Assembly (NCBI GenBank): GCA_030442055.1
Contig: JAUJEB010000006.1
Coordinates: forward strand, 434,001 to 498,000
Reading direction: 5' to 3'
DNA length: 64,000 nt
Source of the DNA: Agaribacillus aureus
GTDB taxonomy: Bacteria > Bacteroidota > Bacteroidia > Cytophagales > Cyclobacteriaceae
Positions 33,452 to 44,141 of the stretch are shown here, piece after piece; within the stretch, counting starts at the first letter, position 1, and the number at the start of each line of letters is the position of its first letter. Both the position numbers and the translations under genes were made by a program. Under the pieces are notes generated by a model. That model searched no databases. It was given only the letters and a program-made list of their open reading frames with translations, and was not told where the DNA came from.

Positions 33452-34780
33452 TTAGTTGGGTGCAACACTGGTTAAAATACTTCCGCTTAGCCTGAGCAAT
33501 TCGATTTCCGCCAGTTTTGCGTTGAGTCGTGCATCTAAAAGACGGTTTTGGCTGTCGACGGCATTTCTTTGCGCCTCCCGGAGTTCCAGCGAAGTGCCGG
33601 CTCCCAGCTCATAGCGATCAAGAGCTATCTGTCCGTTCTCAAGGGCAATCGTCACATTTGCTTCTTCCAGGCCAATTAGCTTCAGGTTATTGCTGTAGTT
33701 TATAAAGGCCGCATTCACAGCGCCACGGAGTGACAACTCCAGCGATTCTTTTTCAAGCTGACTGATTTCCCGCTGTATTTTGGCATTCTGGATTTCCCTG
33801 GTTTTGTTAAACCCGTCAAAAATATTCCATGAAGCGGTAAAACCGTAGCTGATACCATTGATAGTGGAGGATCTTAGCTGTCCGGCATCATTATTAGATG
33901 TGCCTTGATTGTAAGAAAGTCCCAGGTTAAGTTTTGGATAACGTTCTGCAGCCAGCTCCTTATATTCCAGGAAGGCAACATTTTGATCACTGATGGCGCT
34001 CAATAGCGATGGATTTAGATCGCTTACTTTTTGCAATAACAGCTCCAACTGCAATGCCGGATTTACATCGATTGACTCACTGGCCTGAAATATTGCTTTA
34101 CTATCCCTTCCTAACAGCAGGTTTAGATCAATTCTGGCATTATTCAGAAGCTCCTCCTGTCTTAGGACATTGGATTGATCTGTATTATAATCCACCTGTG
34201 CGGTCAAATAGTTTAACTTTGAGCCTTTGCCTACTTCATACCTGGATTTGGCGAAAGCGCGCCTGGCCTCTGAAATCTCCAGTGTTTCATTGAGTACTGC
34301 CAGCCGGTCCTGCTCAAAAACAATCTGGTAATAGGTATTGTAAATCGCAGCAATGGTATTTTCGACGGTCACCTTTTTTTTCAGTAACCCCTGGCTTTCC
34401 AGCTCAACGAGTCTGTCTCTGGCAATAAACATAGCAAAGCCGTCGAAGATGGTCCAGTTAAAGTTTGCACCAGCATTGAAGCGATCTGACTTGGCACCGT
34501 CGCGGTTAACGTCAAATGTGCCTTCAGATCCCTGGATTTCAAGTTCAACATCTTGGGTTTGAAAAGTTTTATCCACCGAAAGGTCTACGGTAGGTAAGAA
34601 TCCGGCATTACCAAGACTATTGTTGTTGCTATTAATTTGTTGATCTTTCTCCGCGATTTTTATATCAAAGTTGTTTTCCAGGCCAATGGCCACGGCATCT
34701 TTCAGGCTTAAAATTTCCTGTGCTTTAAGGCATGGAATCAGAAAGACAATGAGGCAAAATATCCTTAGTTTCTTACTCAT
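33452..34780 (-). CDS. TolC family outer-membrane efflux protein
   Basis: 442 residues with a signal peptide ending LKAQE. It has the two-fold TolC repeat of long amphipathic helices and beta strands: SLKDAVAIGLENNFDIKIAEKDQQINSN in the first half and GASWNIFDGFNKTREIQNAKIQ in the second (FTASWNIFDGFN). It forms the outer-membrane channel of the RND pump encoded upstream in the same operon (MFP, RND, TolC) and follows the RND gene by 13 bp. Confidence 0.9.
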   Translation of the reverse strand: MSKKLRIFCLIVFLIPCLKAQEILSLKDAVAIGLENNFDIKIAEKDQQINSNNNSLGNAGFLPTVDLSVDKTFQTQDVELEIQGSEGTFDVNRDGAKSDRFNAGANFNWTIFDGFAMFIARDRLVELESQGLLKKKVTVENTIAAIYNTYYQIVFEQDRLAVLNETLEISEARRAFAKSRYEVGKGSKLNYLTAQVDYNTDQSNVLRQEELLNNARIDLNLLLGRDSKAIFQASESIDVNPALQLELLLQKVSDLNPSLLSAISDQNVAFLEYKELAAERYPKLNLGLSYNQGTSNNDAGQLRSSTINGISYGFTASWNIFDGFNKTREIQNAKIQREISQLEKESLELSLRGAVNAAFINYSNNLKLIGLEEANVTIALENGQIALDRYELGAGTSLELREAQRNAVDSQNRLLDARLNAKLAEIELLRLSGSILTSVAPN

Positions 34781-34793
34781 TCTTAATAAATTA

Positions 34794-37700
34794 TTAAAAT
34801 CTGGCTACTCTTTTTTCTTTACTGCTGATGAAGGAATAGATGGCCGGAATTACATATAAGGTGAGGATTGTTGAAAAGATCAACCCCCCTATAACAGATA
34901 AACCCATAGAAATCCTGCTTTCCGCACCGGCGCCAAGCGCCAGGGCAATGGGCAATATGCCAAGGATGGTAGAAAAGCTGGTCATCATTATGGGACGAAA
35001 TCTGGCTTCGGCAGCATTGATGATGGCATCCATCAAATTTTCACCCTGTGCTTTTCTTTGGTTGGCAAATTCTACGATTAATATGCCGTTTTTTGTCACC
35101 AGTCCAATCAGCATAATGATACCTATCTGGCTAAAAATATTCAAAGATTGCTGAAAGAGCCATAAAGTAAGCAACGCACCGGCAATAGCCAAAGGAACGG
35201 TAAACATGATAATCAAAGGATCCTTAAAGCTTTCGAATTGTGCCGAAAGTGACAGATAAATAAGCACCAGGGCAAAAACAAAGGCGAATAATAAACTCGA
35301 TTTACTTTCCTTAAATTCATTTGATGTGCCTTTTAGCGTCGTGGAATAGCTATCATCCAGAACCTCATTGCCGATTTCTTCCATCACCTGTATACCCTTA
35401 CCCAGCGTCTGGCCCGGAGCCAGGCTGGCAGAAACAGTAGCCGCCACAAACCGGTTGTACCGATACAATTGCGGAGGATTGATGTGTTCCTTCATTTTTA
35501 CCAGATTATCCAGTTGAATGAGCTCACCGGCCTGGTTCCGCACATAAACCGATTGCAGGTCCAATGGATCATTGCGATTTTCACGGGTTACCTGGCCTAT
35601 TACCTGATATTGCTTTCCGTCCATAATAAAATAGCCAAAACGTTGGCCACTAAAAGCCAGTTGTAGGGTTTGCGCAATGTCTAAAACCGAGACTCCTAAT
35701 GCTCTTGCTTTTTCCCGGTCGATTTCTACATTAATTTCAGGCTTGTTAAATTTTAAGTCCAGGTTGACAAAGTTAAAAGTCGGGTTCTGATAGGCCTTCT
35801 CCATGAATTTTGGTAAAGCCTCTTTTAGTTTATCGAGATTTTGGGACTGGATAACAAATTGTAATGGCAAATTGCTTCCGCCTCCTCTTCCCCCGATTGT
35901 TTCCGGCTGGATGACAAAGGCACGGGCTTTTGTATTACTTTGTATTTTAGGGGTCAGCGCCATAGCAATTTCCTGCTGCGATCTTTCTCTTTCGTCTGCC
36001 GGCTTTAAGATGGTAAAAACAAAAGCAGAGTTTACAGAGCTGGCAGCGCCGAAACCCGGAGATGTCACCGATCCTACAAAATTCTTTTCAGGAACGTCTT
36101 CCAGGGTGGTTTTTACAATTTCATCGACGTAATTATCCATGTACTCAAATGTCACACCTTCGGGTCCCGTAGCGAAAATTCTGAAACTGTTGCGGTCCTC
36201 CCTTGGTGATAATTCAGACGGCAAAACCGGGTAGATTAAATAGCCCAATCCAACAGCCAGCGCCATAATTACAAAAGCCAGCCACCGCTGTTTCATGAAG
36301 GCCTCCAATGACCTGTTATAACCTTTGTTTAGCCAGATGAAGAAGGGCTCGGTAACTGTGTAAAAACGCGGTTTTTTCTTTCGCATTTTCAAAAGCTTGG
36401 TGCTGAGCATTGGTGTAACGGTTAAGGCCACAAACGAAGAAATAACCACTGCACCAGCTACTACCACGCCGAACTCTCTAAACAACCTGCCTGTCAAACC
36501 CTGCAAAAAAATCAAGGGCAAAAAAACCGCCACCAGGGAGACTGTGGTTGAAATTACCGCGAAAAATATCTCCTGGGTTCCTTTAATACCGGCTTGCTTG
36601 GGGGCCTCTCCCCCTTCAATTCTTTTGTAAATATTTTCTAATACCACGATTGTATCATCCACAACCAACCCAATAGCCAGTATAACGCCAAGCAGTGTCA
36701 GTACATTAATGGAAAAACCCATTAAATACATAAAAAAGAATGAGCCGATCAAAGAAATGGGAATAGTCACCACCGGTATGACCGTAGTGCGCCAATCTCT
36801 TAAGAACAGGAAAATAATGATAACCACAAGGCTAAATGCAGTAATTATCGTTTGTTGCACCTCTGTGATGGAGGTTTTGATGTATTCCGTGCTATCAAAT
36901 ACAATAGCGGCTTCGACATCACTGGGAAGATCTTTTTTAATGGCCTCAAACCTTTTGTAAAATTCATCCGCAATATTAATGTGGTTGGAACCGGGTTGCG
37001 CGATCAGGATGGGCATAACCATGGGGATCCCGTCCCTTTTTAAAACCGTGCGAAGGTTTTCCGGAGACAACTCCGCGTGGCCGATATCCTGAAATTTCAC
37101 AATATTAAATTCATCCTCTTTAATGATGAGGTTATTAAATTCCTGCGGTGTATTTAACCGGCCGTTGGTACGTACGGTAAGTTCGGTATTGGCGCCTTCT
37201 ACCCTGCCGGTGGGCAGCTCAATGTTATTGTTGTTAACTGCATTGAGCACATCAAGAGGTGTGAGTTGATAGGCTGCCAGCTTTAATGGGTCCAGCCATA
37301 GCCTCATCGAATATTTTTTGGCTCCCCAGATCCGCGATTCACTTACGCCCGAAATAGTCTGCAAACGCTCTTTAATAATATTATCGGCAATCAGGGTAAG
37401 GTCCAGAAGGGAGCGGGTGTCACTTCTCAAGCTGGTAATGATGATAGGAAAAGAATCGGCATCTGCCTTTGCTACGATGGGTGGATCTGTATCCGGTGGT
37501 AAACTTCTTTGCGCCCTTGAAACCCGGTCTCTTACATCATTTGCCGCAGCTTCCAAATCTATACCTAATTCAAATTCCACGGTAATGGTACTTCTGCCAT
37601 CCCGGCTGACAGAGGTAAGCGATTTGATACCGGCGATACCGTTTATTGACTCTTCGAGAGGCTCGGTAATTTGTGATTCGATAATATCCGCGTTGGCCCC

Positions 37701-37856
37701 TGTGTAGTTGCTGGTGACGGTAATAATCGGGGGGTCTACGCTGGGGTACTCACGAACGCCCAGAAAGTTAAAACCTACCAGGCCAAAAATCACGATAACG
37801 ATAGACATTACTATCGCCAAAACCGGCCGTTCAATACTAATGGAAGTTAAGCTCAT
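34794..37856 (-). CDS. RND multidrug efflux transporter (AcrB/HAE1 type)
   Basis: 1,020 residues, the size of AcrB-like inner-membrane pumps. It shows twelve membrane helices in two halves, with the N-terminal ISIERPVLAIVMSIVIVIFGLVGF and the proton relay aspartates in VVDDTIVVLENIY (near residue 400). The periplasmic porter domains include EYPSVDPPIITVTSNYTGANADIIE. It exports hydrophobic drugs or lipids with proton antiport. Middle gene of the MFP-RND-TolC operon; start 3 bp after the MFP stop. Confidence 0.94.
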   Translation of the reverse strand: MSLTSISIERPVLAIVMSIVIVIFGLVGFNFLGVREYPSVDPPIITVTSNYTGANADIIESQITEPLEESINGIAGIKSLTSVSRDGRSTITVEFELGIDLEAAANDVRDRVSRAQRSLPPDTDPPIVAKADADSFPIIITSLRSDTRSLLDLTLIADNIIKERLQTISGVSESRIWGAKKYSMRLWLDPLKLAAYQLTPLDVLNAVNNNNIELPTGRVEGANTELTVRTNGRLNTPQEFNNLIIKEDEFNIVKFQDIGHAELSPENLRTVLKRDGIPMVMPILIAQPGSNHINIADEFYKRFEAIKKDLPSDVEAAIVFDSTEYIKTSITEVQQTIITAFSLVVIIIFLFLRDWRTTVIPVVTIPISLIGSFFFMYLMGFSINVLTLLGVILAIGLVVDDTIVVLENIYKRIEGGEAPKQAGIKGTQEIFFAVISTTVSLVAVFLPLIFLQGLTGRLFREFGVVVAGAVVISSFVALTVTPMLSTKLLKMRKKKPRFYTVTEPFFIWLNKGYNRSLEAFMKQRWLAFVIMALAVGLGYLIYPVLPSELSPREDRNSFRIFATGPEGVTFEYMDNYVDEIVKTTLEDVPEKNFVGSVTSPGFGAASSVNSAFVFTILKPADERERSQQEIAMALTPKIQSNTKARAFVIQPETIGGRGGGSNLPLQFVIQSQNLDKLKEALPKFMEKAYQNPTFNFVNLDLKFNKPEINVEIDREKARALGVSVLDIAQTLQLAFSGQRFGYFIMDGKQYQVIGQVTRENRNDPLDLQSVYVRNQAGELIQLDNLVKMKEHINPPQLYRYNRFVAATVSASLAPGQTLGKGIQVMEEIGNEVLDDSYSTTLKGTSNEFKESKSSLLFAFVFALVLIYLSLSAQFESFKDPLIIMFTVPLAIAGALLTLWLFQQSLNIFSQIGIIMLIGLVTKNGILIVEFANQRKAQGENLMDAIINAAEARFRPIMMTSFSTILGILPIALALGAGAESRISMGLSVIGGLIFSTILTLYVIPAIYSFISSKEKRVARF

Positions 37857-37859
37857 GAT

Positions 37860-38933
37860 TTAATTGGTTAAAGTGACAGATACATCCGCACCAGGTCTTA
37901 GCTGCAAAACGCCTGATGTTATGAGCGTGTCCTGCGGGGTAAGACCGCCGATCACTTCTACCTCACTCTCGGTGCGAAGGCCAATTTCGACTTTTTGAGT
38001 TTCAGCCTTTCCCGCTTTCATCAAATAAACTTTATGACCTCCCAACTCGGGAATGACCGCCTCTGTTGGAATCATAATCGCGTTATCAAAAGAATTAAAA
38101 ACCAATTCAATCCTGGCAAACTGGCCGGGTAATAACACCTGATCCTTGTTTGGACTGACAGCTCTCATTTTAAGTGTTCGCGTATTGGGGTCAACCTGTG
38201 GCTCAATGGCATATATTTTTCCTGTTCTGAAGTCTTTCAAAGCATCTGTAATAAACCTGATTTGATCATTGACTTTTACCCTACTGCTATATTTTCCGGG
38301 GATCGAAAAATCAATTTTCGCAGGATTATTGCTGAAAAGGTAGGCAATGGGCTGATTGGGCGTAATGTAGCTTCCTTCACTGATATATCTTAAGCCGATC
38401 GTTCCGCTAAACGGGGCCCTGATCTTAGTTTTAGCCAGCTGTGCCTGTACGAGTTTTAGATCTGCTTCCCCGCTCTTTAATTCCGTTAAAGCGATATCAT
38501 ATTCCTCCTGGCTGATGGCCTCTTTTGCCAGGAGCTGATTTTGGCGATACTCGCTTTCGGTTAGTAGCTTTTGCTGGTGCTGCAGTTTTTCCAATTGTGC
38601 TACCAACTCATCGTCATTGATGCTTACCAACAAATCACCTTTTTTAACCGTGCTTCCCTCTTTGAAATAAATGCGTTCAATTTTACCGGAGATCTCACTT
38701 TTTAACTCTACTGATTCATTGGGGGTAATCGATCCTGTGATGTTGATTTTGTCGTCGACTTTCTTGGTTTTAACCACAACAGCAGAAACGGGTATTTTAG
38801 CGGCAAATGATGATGCCGGCAAGGCATTTTGCCCCTCATCTGATTTTTTTGATCCAAACAGGGTTGGACTAATAAAGTAAATAAAAATCCCAACAATGGC
38901 TATGATGGAAATCCATTTAATACTTTTTTTCAT
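37860..38933 (-). CDS. RND efflux periplasmic adaptor (MFP subunit)
   Basis: 357 residues: an N-terminal membrane anchor (WISIIAIVGIFIYFI), a biotinyl-lipoyl-like domain (VELKSEISGKIERIYFKEGSTVKKGDLLVSINDDEL) and a helical hairpin, a beta-barrel (LRYISEGSYITPNQPIAYLF) and a membrane-proximal domain. It links the RND pump to TolC. The start at MKKSIKWI (38933) is preferred; an ATG at 38978 would put 15 extra residues before the anchor. Confidence 0.92.
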   Translation of the reverse strand: MKKSIKWISIIAIVGIFIYFISPTLFGSKKSDEGQNALPASSFAAKIPVSAVVVKTKKVDDKINITGSITPNESVELKSEISGKIERIYFKEGSTVKKGDLLVSINDDELVAQLEKLQHQQKLLTESEYRQNQLLAKEAISQEEYDIALTELKSGEADLKLVQAQLAKTKIRAPFSGTIGLRYISEGSYITPNQPIAYLFSNNPAKIDFSIPGKYSSRVKVNDQIRFITDALKDFRTGKIYAIEPQVDPNTRTLKMRAVSPNKDQVLLPGQFARIELVFNSFDNAIMIPTEAVIPELGGHKVYLMKAGKAETQKVEIGLRTESEVEVIGGLTPQDTLITSGVLQLRPGADVSVTLTN

Positions 38934-39188
38934 TGGATTGATGTGATTTTGTCCCCGTAACTCTGTAAATCTATACAATATTTGGCGTTAGTCAGGCTGA
39001 TAAGGCAAAAGATATCAACATAAATCACCAAGCCAACCTTCTCGAACAAACGATGTATTTTCATAATGGTTTAGAACGCTTAACAATATTTAAAAAAAAA
39101 ATAGTATTATCGCAATTCGCGCGTGTCGCATTTCCGGAGATGGCATCCGGATCAGGTTTAATAGTATCAGTTAAATATTATTTATACG

Positions 39189-39602
39189 ATGGATAAAATA
39201 CGGGAGGGACAGACATTTGAAATGGATTTTTCCTTTACACAGGATGAAGTGGTAGCTTTTGCTGAAGTAACGGGAGACAAAAACCCTATTCACATTAATG
39301 CCGGCTATGCGGAAAATACGATCTACAAAAAACCCATTATGCACGGCTACCTGGGCGGCAGTGTTTTTTCGAAAATTTTTGGGAATCATTTTCCCGGTGA
39401 AGGAACCGTCTACTTAAATCAGAAACTGGAATTCCGTCGACCCATGTATGCCGGAGAAAACTACCAGGCGGTTTTAAGGGTTTTGGAAATCCATGAATCG
39501 AGGCACAGGGCCTTGATAGAAACCAAAATCATTCATGTGGCAGATCAGAAACCTGTTATTACCGGAGAGGCGAATGTGATCCATAAAACCTTGATTGGAT
39601 GA
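39189..39602 (+). CDS. MaoC family dehydratase
   Basis: 137 residues of hot-dog fold. The MaoC catalytic pair is present: Asp30 and His35 within TGDKNPIHIN, followed by the PIMHGYLGGSVFSKI helix. (R)-specific enoyl-CoA hydratases of this family hydrate trans-2-enoyl-CoA. The chain is a little short and ends after the AEANVIHKTLIG-like strand. It is convergent with the phosphoesterase, 19 bp apart. Confidence 0.85.
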   Translation: MDKIREGQTFEMDFSFTQDEVVAFAEVTGDKNPIHINAGYAENTIYKKPIMHGYLGGSVFSKIFGNHFPGEGTVYLNQKLEFRRPMYAGENYQAVLRVLEIHESRHRALIETKIIHVADQKPVITGEANVIHKTLIG

Positions 39603-39621
39603 TAAAATATGCAGGACTGCT

Positions 39622-40677
39622 TTAGCGGCAAGCCTCAAATATTCTTTTTAAATCACTTTCTTCCAATATTATTCTGTTGTATTCCTGCTGGGGTGACCAT
39701 TTGATCAGTCGTATTTTTCCGTGCTCGATTTCCATACCGGTGATGGTGCCATTGCTGAAAGAGCAACAGCCGGTGTTAAAATAGCAGGGTTTTCTGGAAT
39801 CTTTCCCGATTTTCATATTGGTACCACCATAATCTTTTTGGATCCTCCTCAGCTCGGCGATGGCGGCTGACTTTTGATTTTCCAATGAAGCAATATCTTT
39901 CATTGGATTTTTCAGGCTGGCATTGATCTCATGTTGTAATTTCACGATTTTGGATGTCAGGAAATCCGCATGGGTGAAAGACATAAACACCGGCTGATGC
40001 GTGTGACCGCAGATAAGGACAAGTCTTGATTTTGCGGAAGCCCAGCTAAACATATCCAGGTCCAGCTCGGATTTTAACTGTATGTTTGTCGAAGGCGTGG
40101 AAAGGGGAATGTTAAACCATTTTTGAATATATCGCCATCCGTAACGCACAAAAAAACGACTTATCTCCGCGAATCGTTCACTGGCTGCTGTGCCCTGATG
40201 GCCGTGAACCAACAGCATGGTTCCTATCGCTTTTTGTTGATCATGGAAGTTGAGCTTGATGCATTCATACGCCTCCATACCAATAAAAATGTCTCCCAGA
40301 TACTTCTTTAAAAAACTTTTTGCCCGCCAGACCTCATCGTGGTTGCCCCAGATTCTGATCAGCCGGTTCCCCTGATGAAATGCACTTTCTTTTTCCAGTA
40401 CCTCCCGGTAGCTTTTAATAACAATTTTGAAGGGATTTCCCCAAAACTCCTCCACATCGCCCAGGAGAATCAAAGTAAAACCCCGCTGTAAATAATAATC
40501 CAGGGCCTTTAGATAGGTGACTTCATTGTTTAGGAAATCATCGGCGCCGTCTCTGCTCCCCCGGTGATGATCGGAAAATATAATGAATTTGCCTGTATCA
40601 ATGTCTACTGTTCTTGACTCGCCGTTTTTGATAACACGGTCCAGCGCTCTGTGCACATGTTTTTTACTGTTAGGCAT
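39622..40677 (-). CDS. Metallophosphoesterase, LpxH-like
   Basis: 351 residues of calcineurin-like fold. The metal ligands are visible in order: SDHHRGS (Asp36, His38), GDVEEFW, GNHDEVW, LVHGHQ and GHTHQP. The arrangement resembles UDP-2,3-diacylglucosamine pyrophosphatases but with GDxEE in place of GDxxD, and it is longer than LpxH (240 residues) with a C-terminal extension rich in charged residues. The substrate could be a nucleotide lipid or another phosphodiester. Confidence 0.8.
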   Translation of the reverse strand: MPNSKKHVHRALDRVIKNGESRTVDIDTGKFIIFSDHHRGSRDGADDFLNNEVTYLKALDYYLQRGFTLILLGDVEEFWGNPFKIVIKSYREVLEKESAFHQGNRLIRIWGNHDEVWRAKSFLKKYLGDIFIGMEAYECIKLNFHDQQKAIGTMLLVHGHQGTAASERFAEISRFFVRYGWRYIQKWFNIPLSTPSTNIQLKSELDLDMFSWASAKSRLVLICGHTHQPVFMSFTHADFLTSKIVKLQHEINASLKNPMKDIASLENQKSAAIAELRRIQKDYGGTNMKIGKDSRKPCYFNTGCCSFSNGTITGMEIEHGKIRLIKWSPQQEYNRIILEESDLKRIFEACR

Positions 40678-40785
40678 GCAGCAGCAAGTTAACTAGCTGT
40701 AATATTGTTTAAAGCATTAGATATCAAAAATAAGGTTTCTCTTTTGGTTTGAAGGATCTTCCCCAAATTTTATCAGACAAAAAAC

Positions 40786-43700
40786 TTAAGGATTGGCTTC
40801 CTTGGTTCGGCGATTGATAATGATAGCGTCTATTGATTTTTCTCTGACCAATTTATTGAAGGCTGGGATATCATCTTCAAATACGGATTTTAGCTGTTTC
40901 AGATCATGGTCAATTCTTTGGGTAACTTCCTTTTTGAAAGCGATATCCTGGTCAGTGGGTTTGAAATCTCCCATGCCGGACAACGAGTTTAAATGACCGA
41001 GTTTATTATTCAGGCGAATGGGGAAATTTAAGGGATCCTGCTGACTTTGATTTTTGGTTTGATATAGAGATTCCTCTATCTCCTTCATTTTCTTTAGAAT
41101 TTCTTCCGACTCTGTAATGACGTCTTTCATCGACTCATCCTCTTTCATCTTCTCCGTCACCAGATTGATTTGCTTGCGGACCTCCCGAATGTTTTTTATC
41201 GCCAGGTTGGTTTCGCTTAATTTATCTCTGACAGACATCAAAAAGTCAAACTGAGCTTTGAGGTCGGCTGCTGTTGCCGTTGACCTTGGGTCTGGCAGAA
41301 TTTCGAAATCAGCCTGGCCGGATTGGTTATTGACCGTTAATTTCACCTGGTACTTGCCAGGTAAGGCTTTTGGCCCATTCAAAGAGGCCCACCAGAGAAT
41401 CATACCATCAAAGCTTTCGGCCTGGGGGTAACGCATATCCCAAATAAACCGGTTCATGTTTTCGGTGACCTCCAACTTTCCGATTTTTGGATCTTTGTCG
41501 CTCTTGTTGGAAAACTTCCTAATCAGTTTTCCATCCACATCCAAAAATGCCAGGGTCACGGTATCGATTTTGGTGGTATCCTGGATAAAATAATGTACCA
41601 TCACGCCACCCGGATGATTTTGACCAGCCCTTTTGGATTCTCCTCTTTGGCCCCCTTTCATACGGTAACTTGGCATTGGTTTAAACAAGTGAAAATTACT
41701 GGCAGCGATCTTTTCATCGAGTTGATGGAGCGGGGTAAGGTCATCGATAATCCAAAAGCTTCTTCCCTGTGTTGCGGCAATCAGGTTATCGTTTTTAACA
41801 GCCAGATCGGTGATGGGCACCACCGGCAGGTTTAATTGAAAAGGGCTCCAGGAAAGACCGTCGTCAAAAGACACGTATACACCACTCTCAGTGCCTGCAT
41901 ACAGTAATCCTTTTCTGTTGGGATCGGCTCTTAACACCCTGGTAAACGCATCGTTTTTTATGCCTGAGACAATTTTTGTCCAGCTTTTCCCGTAATCTTC
42001 CGATTTGTACAGGTAAGGCCTGTAATCACCCAGTTTGTAACGCGTGCCGGCAACATAAACACCTCCTTTTTGGAAGGGGTCAACTTCTATGCTATTAATC
42101 ATGGTCCACTTAGGCATGTCCGGAGGTGTTACGTTTTCCCAGTTTTTCCCGCCATCTTTGCTCACATGAATTAAACCGTCATCCGACCCGGTCCAGAGCA
42201 GGTCCTTTTCCAGTGCTGATTCCGTAGCGGCAAAAATGGTACAGTAATACTCTACACTGGTATTGTCCTTGGTAATAGGTCCTCCCGAGGGCCCCAGCCT
42301 GGTGGAGTCATTGGTGGTCAGGTCAGGACTAATAGTTTGCCATGACTGGCCTTCGTTATATGAAACGTGCAGATGGTTGCTGGCAGTGTACAGTTTATTG
42401 GGATCATGGGGGGAGAAGAATATGGGAAAATTCCACTGAAAACGGTATTTCATTTCCTTAGCGCCATGCCCCATGGGATTATCAGGCCAAACGTTAATGG
42501 CCCTGACTTCTTTGGTGCGGTGATTGATCCTGGTAAGAAATCCGTCATAGCTTCCGCCGTATACAATGTCATGATTTTCCGGGTCAATGGCCAGATGGGC
42601 ACTTTCCCCGCCAGCCGTAGGCTCCCAGTCTCTTTCACCAATGGTATTGCCACCGGTTCGATGATATATCCTGACGGTGGAGTTGTCCTGTTGCGCGCCA
42701 TAAATTCGGTACGGAAAATGGTTGTCGGTGGTAACCCGATAAAACTGGGCTGTTGGCTGGTTGTAATAGGTAGACCAGTTTTTACCTGCATCATACGTCA
42801 CCTGGGCGCCGCCATCATCCGCCATAATCATACGATTGCTGTTTTGGGGATCTATCCAAAGATCGTGATGGTCACCGTGGGGCGCGGCAAATGACTGGAA
42901 AGTTTTTCCTCCATCTTTCGAAAGGTGATAGTTTACATTTAACACGTAAACCTTATCCTCATCTTCAGTGTCAGCATATATCCTGGTGTAATACCATGCC
43001 CGTTGCCGCAGGCTTCTGTCTTCATTTACTTTCTTCCAGGTTTCGCCGGCGTCTTCCGAGCGAAAAACGCCGCCATCCTTGTTTTCTATAATCGCCCATA
43101 TACGGTTACTGTTTTTGGGAGAAACGGTGATCCCTGAAATTCCCCAGGTACCGCCGGGCAGCCCCTTGTTTTTGGAAATGTTGTCCCATGTATCGCCGCC
43201 ATCCACACTTTTCCACAGTGCGCTGCCCTCTCCACCGCTTTCCAGGCTGTAAGGAGTCCTGCGGATGCGCCAGGTGCTTGCGTAGATAATTCTCGCGTTA
43301 TTTGGATCCAGGACCAGATCCACGGCGCCAGCGTCTTCATTGACAAATAAAATTCTCTTCCACGATTTTCCGCCATCCTCACTACGGTATACTCCCCGCA
43401 TATCTGACGATTTGTACAAATCTCCCAGAACAGCGGCATACACGAGGTTGGGGTTTTTAGGGTGAATCCGTACTCTGGGAATATGCCTGGATTCGGTCAG
43501 GCCGATTTGCTGCCAGCTAACACCTGCGTCCACCGATTTCCACATGCCATAGCCATAAGAAACATTGCCGCGGACAGTCACTTCTCCGCCGCCTGCGTAG
43601 ATCACATTGTTATCGTATTCACTCACCGCTATTGCGCCAATGGATCCTCCGAAATACTCGTCGGAGATATTTTCCCATGTCGACCCGCCGTCGCCTGTTT

Positions 43701-43962
43701 TCCAGACACCGCCTCCGGTGGCGCCCATATAGAAAAGCGCAGGTTTACCCGGAACACCCGTTACAGCAGCTGACCTGCCGCCGCGATAAGGCCCGATAGA
43801 TCGCCACTTAAATCCTTTGAATAAATCCAGGTTATAGGAGGTGGTCTTGGGTTGATTTTTTTTCTTTTTTTGGCCGAAACCCGGCAGCGCGCCTGAAAGG
43901 ATTAGGGCAAAAAGAACAAAATAGACAATGATGGTTTGTGTTGTAGGTTTGGGGGTGTACAT
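40786..43962 (-). CDS. Exported sortilin/VPS10-like BNR-repeat protein
   Basis: 1,058 residues with a signal peptide (IIVYFVLFALILSGALPGFGQ). It has many BNR/Asp-box turns of the S-x-D-x-G-x-T/S-W type: KTGDGGSTWENI, KSVDAGVSWQQI, RSEDGGKSWKRI, KSVDGGDTWDNI, RSEDAGETWKKV, VSFDDGLSWSPF, forming one or two large beta-propellers. The C-terminal 150 residues are helical (IKNIREVRKQINLV). Annotated relatives in Bacteroidota are called glycosyl hydrolases or VPS10-domain proteins without enzymatic proof. It could bind or process peptides or glycans at the surface. Confidence 0.85.
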   Translation of the reverse strand: MYTPKPTTQTIIVYFVLFALILSGALPGFGQKKKKNQPKTTSYNLDLFKGFKWRSIGPYRGGRSAAVTGVPGKPALFYMGATGGGVWKTGDGGSTWENISDEYFGGSIGAIAVSEYDNNVIYAGGGEVTVRGNVSYGYGMWKSVDAGVSWQQIGLTESRHIPRVRIHPKNPNLVYAAVLGDLYKSSDMRGVYRSEDGGKSWKRILFVNEDAGAVDLVLDPNNARIIYASTWRIRRTPYSLESGGEGSALWKSVDGGDTWDNISKNKGLPGGTWGISGITVSPKNSNRIWAIIENKDGGVFRSEDAGETWKKVNEDRSLRQRAWYYTRIYADTEDEDKVYVLNVNYHLSKDGGKTFQSFAAPHGDHHDLWIDPQNSNRMIMADDGGAQVTYDAGKNWSTYYNQPTAQFYRVTTDNHFPYRIYGAQQDNSTVRIYHRTGGNTIGERDWEPTAGGESAHLAIDPENHDIVYGGSYDGFLTRINHRTKEVRAINVWPDNPMGHGAKEMKYRFQWNFPIFFSPHDPNKLYTASNHLHVSYNEGQSWQTISPDLTTNDSTRLGPSGGPITKDNTSVEYYCTIFAATESALEKDLLWTGSDDGLIHVSKDGGKNWENVTPPDMPKWTMINSIEVDPFQKGGVYVAGTRYKLGDYRPYLYKSEDYGKSWTKIVSGIKNDAFTRVLRADPNRKGLLYAGTESGVYVSFDDGLSWSPFQLNLPVVPITDLAVKNDNLIAATQGRSFWIIDDLTPLHQLDEKIAASNFHLFKPMPSYRMKGGQRGESKRAGQNHPGGVMVHYFIQDTTKIDTVTLAFLDVDGKLIRKFSNKSDKDPKIGKLEVTENMNRFIWDMRYPQAESFDGMILWWASLNGPKALPGKYQVKLTVNNQSGQADFEILPDPRSTATAADLKAQFDFLMSVRDKLSETNLAIKNIREVRKQINLVTEKMKEDESMKDVITESEEILKKMKEIEESLYQTKNQSQQDPLNFPIRLNNKLGHLNSLSGMGDFKPTDQDIAFKKEVTQRIDHDLKQLKSVFEDDIPAFNKLVREKSIDAIIINRRTKEANP

Positions 43963-44141
43963 ATGGGTCTAAGGTTTAGGATTAATTGGCTGTTGAATGT
44001 AGTGAATTTCCTTATTTATTAAAACCTTAGATTTTCAAATATTGTTAATTACCTGATAGCGGTGGGGGAACTGTAAATTTATTTGTAATATTAATATAGC
44101 GAGTGGCCAGCAAATTTGACTTCCAAGTTTCATCAAGGCTT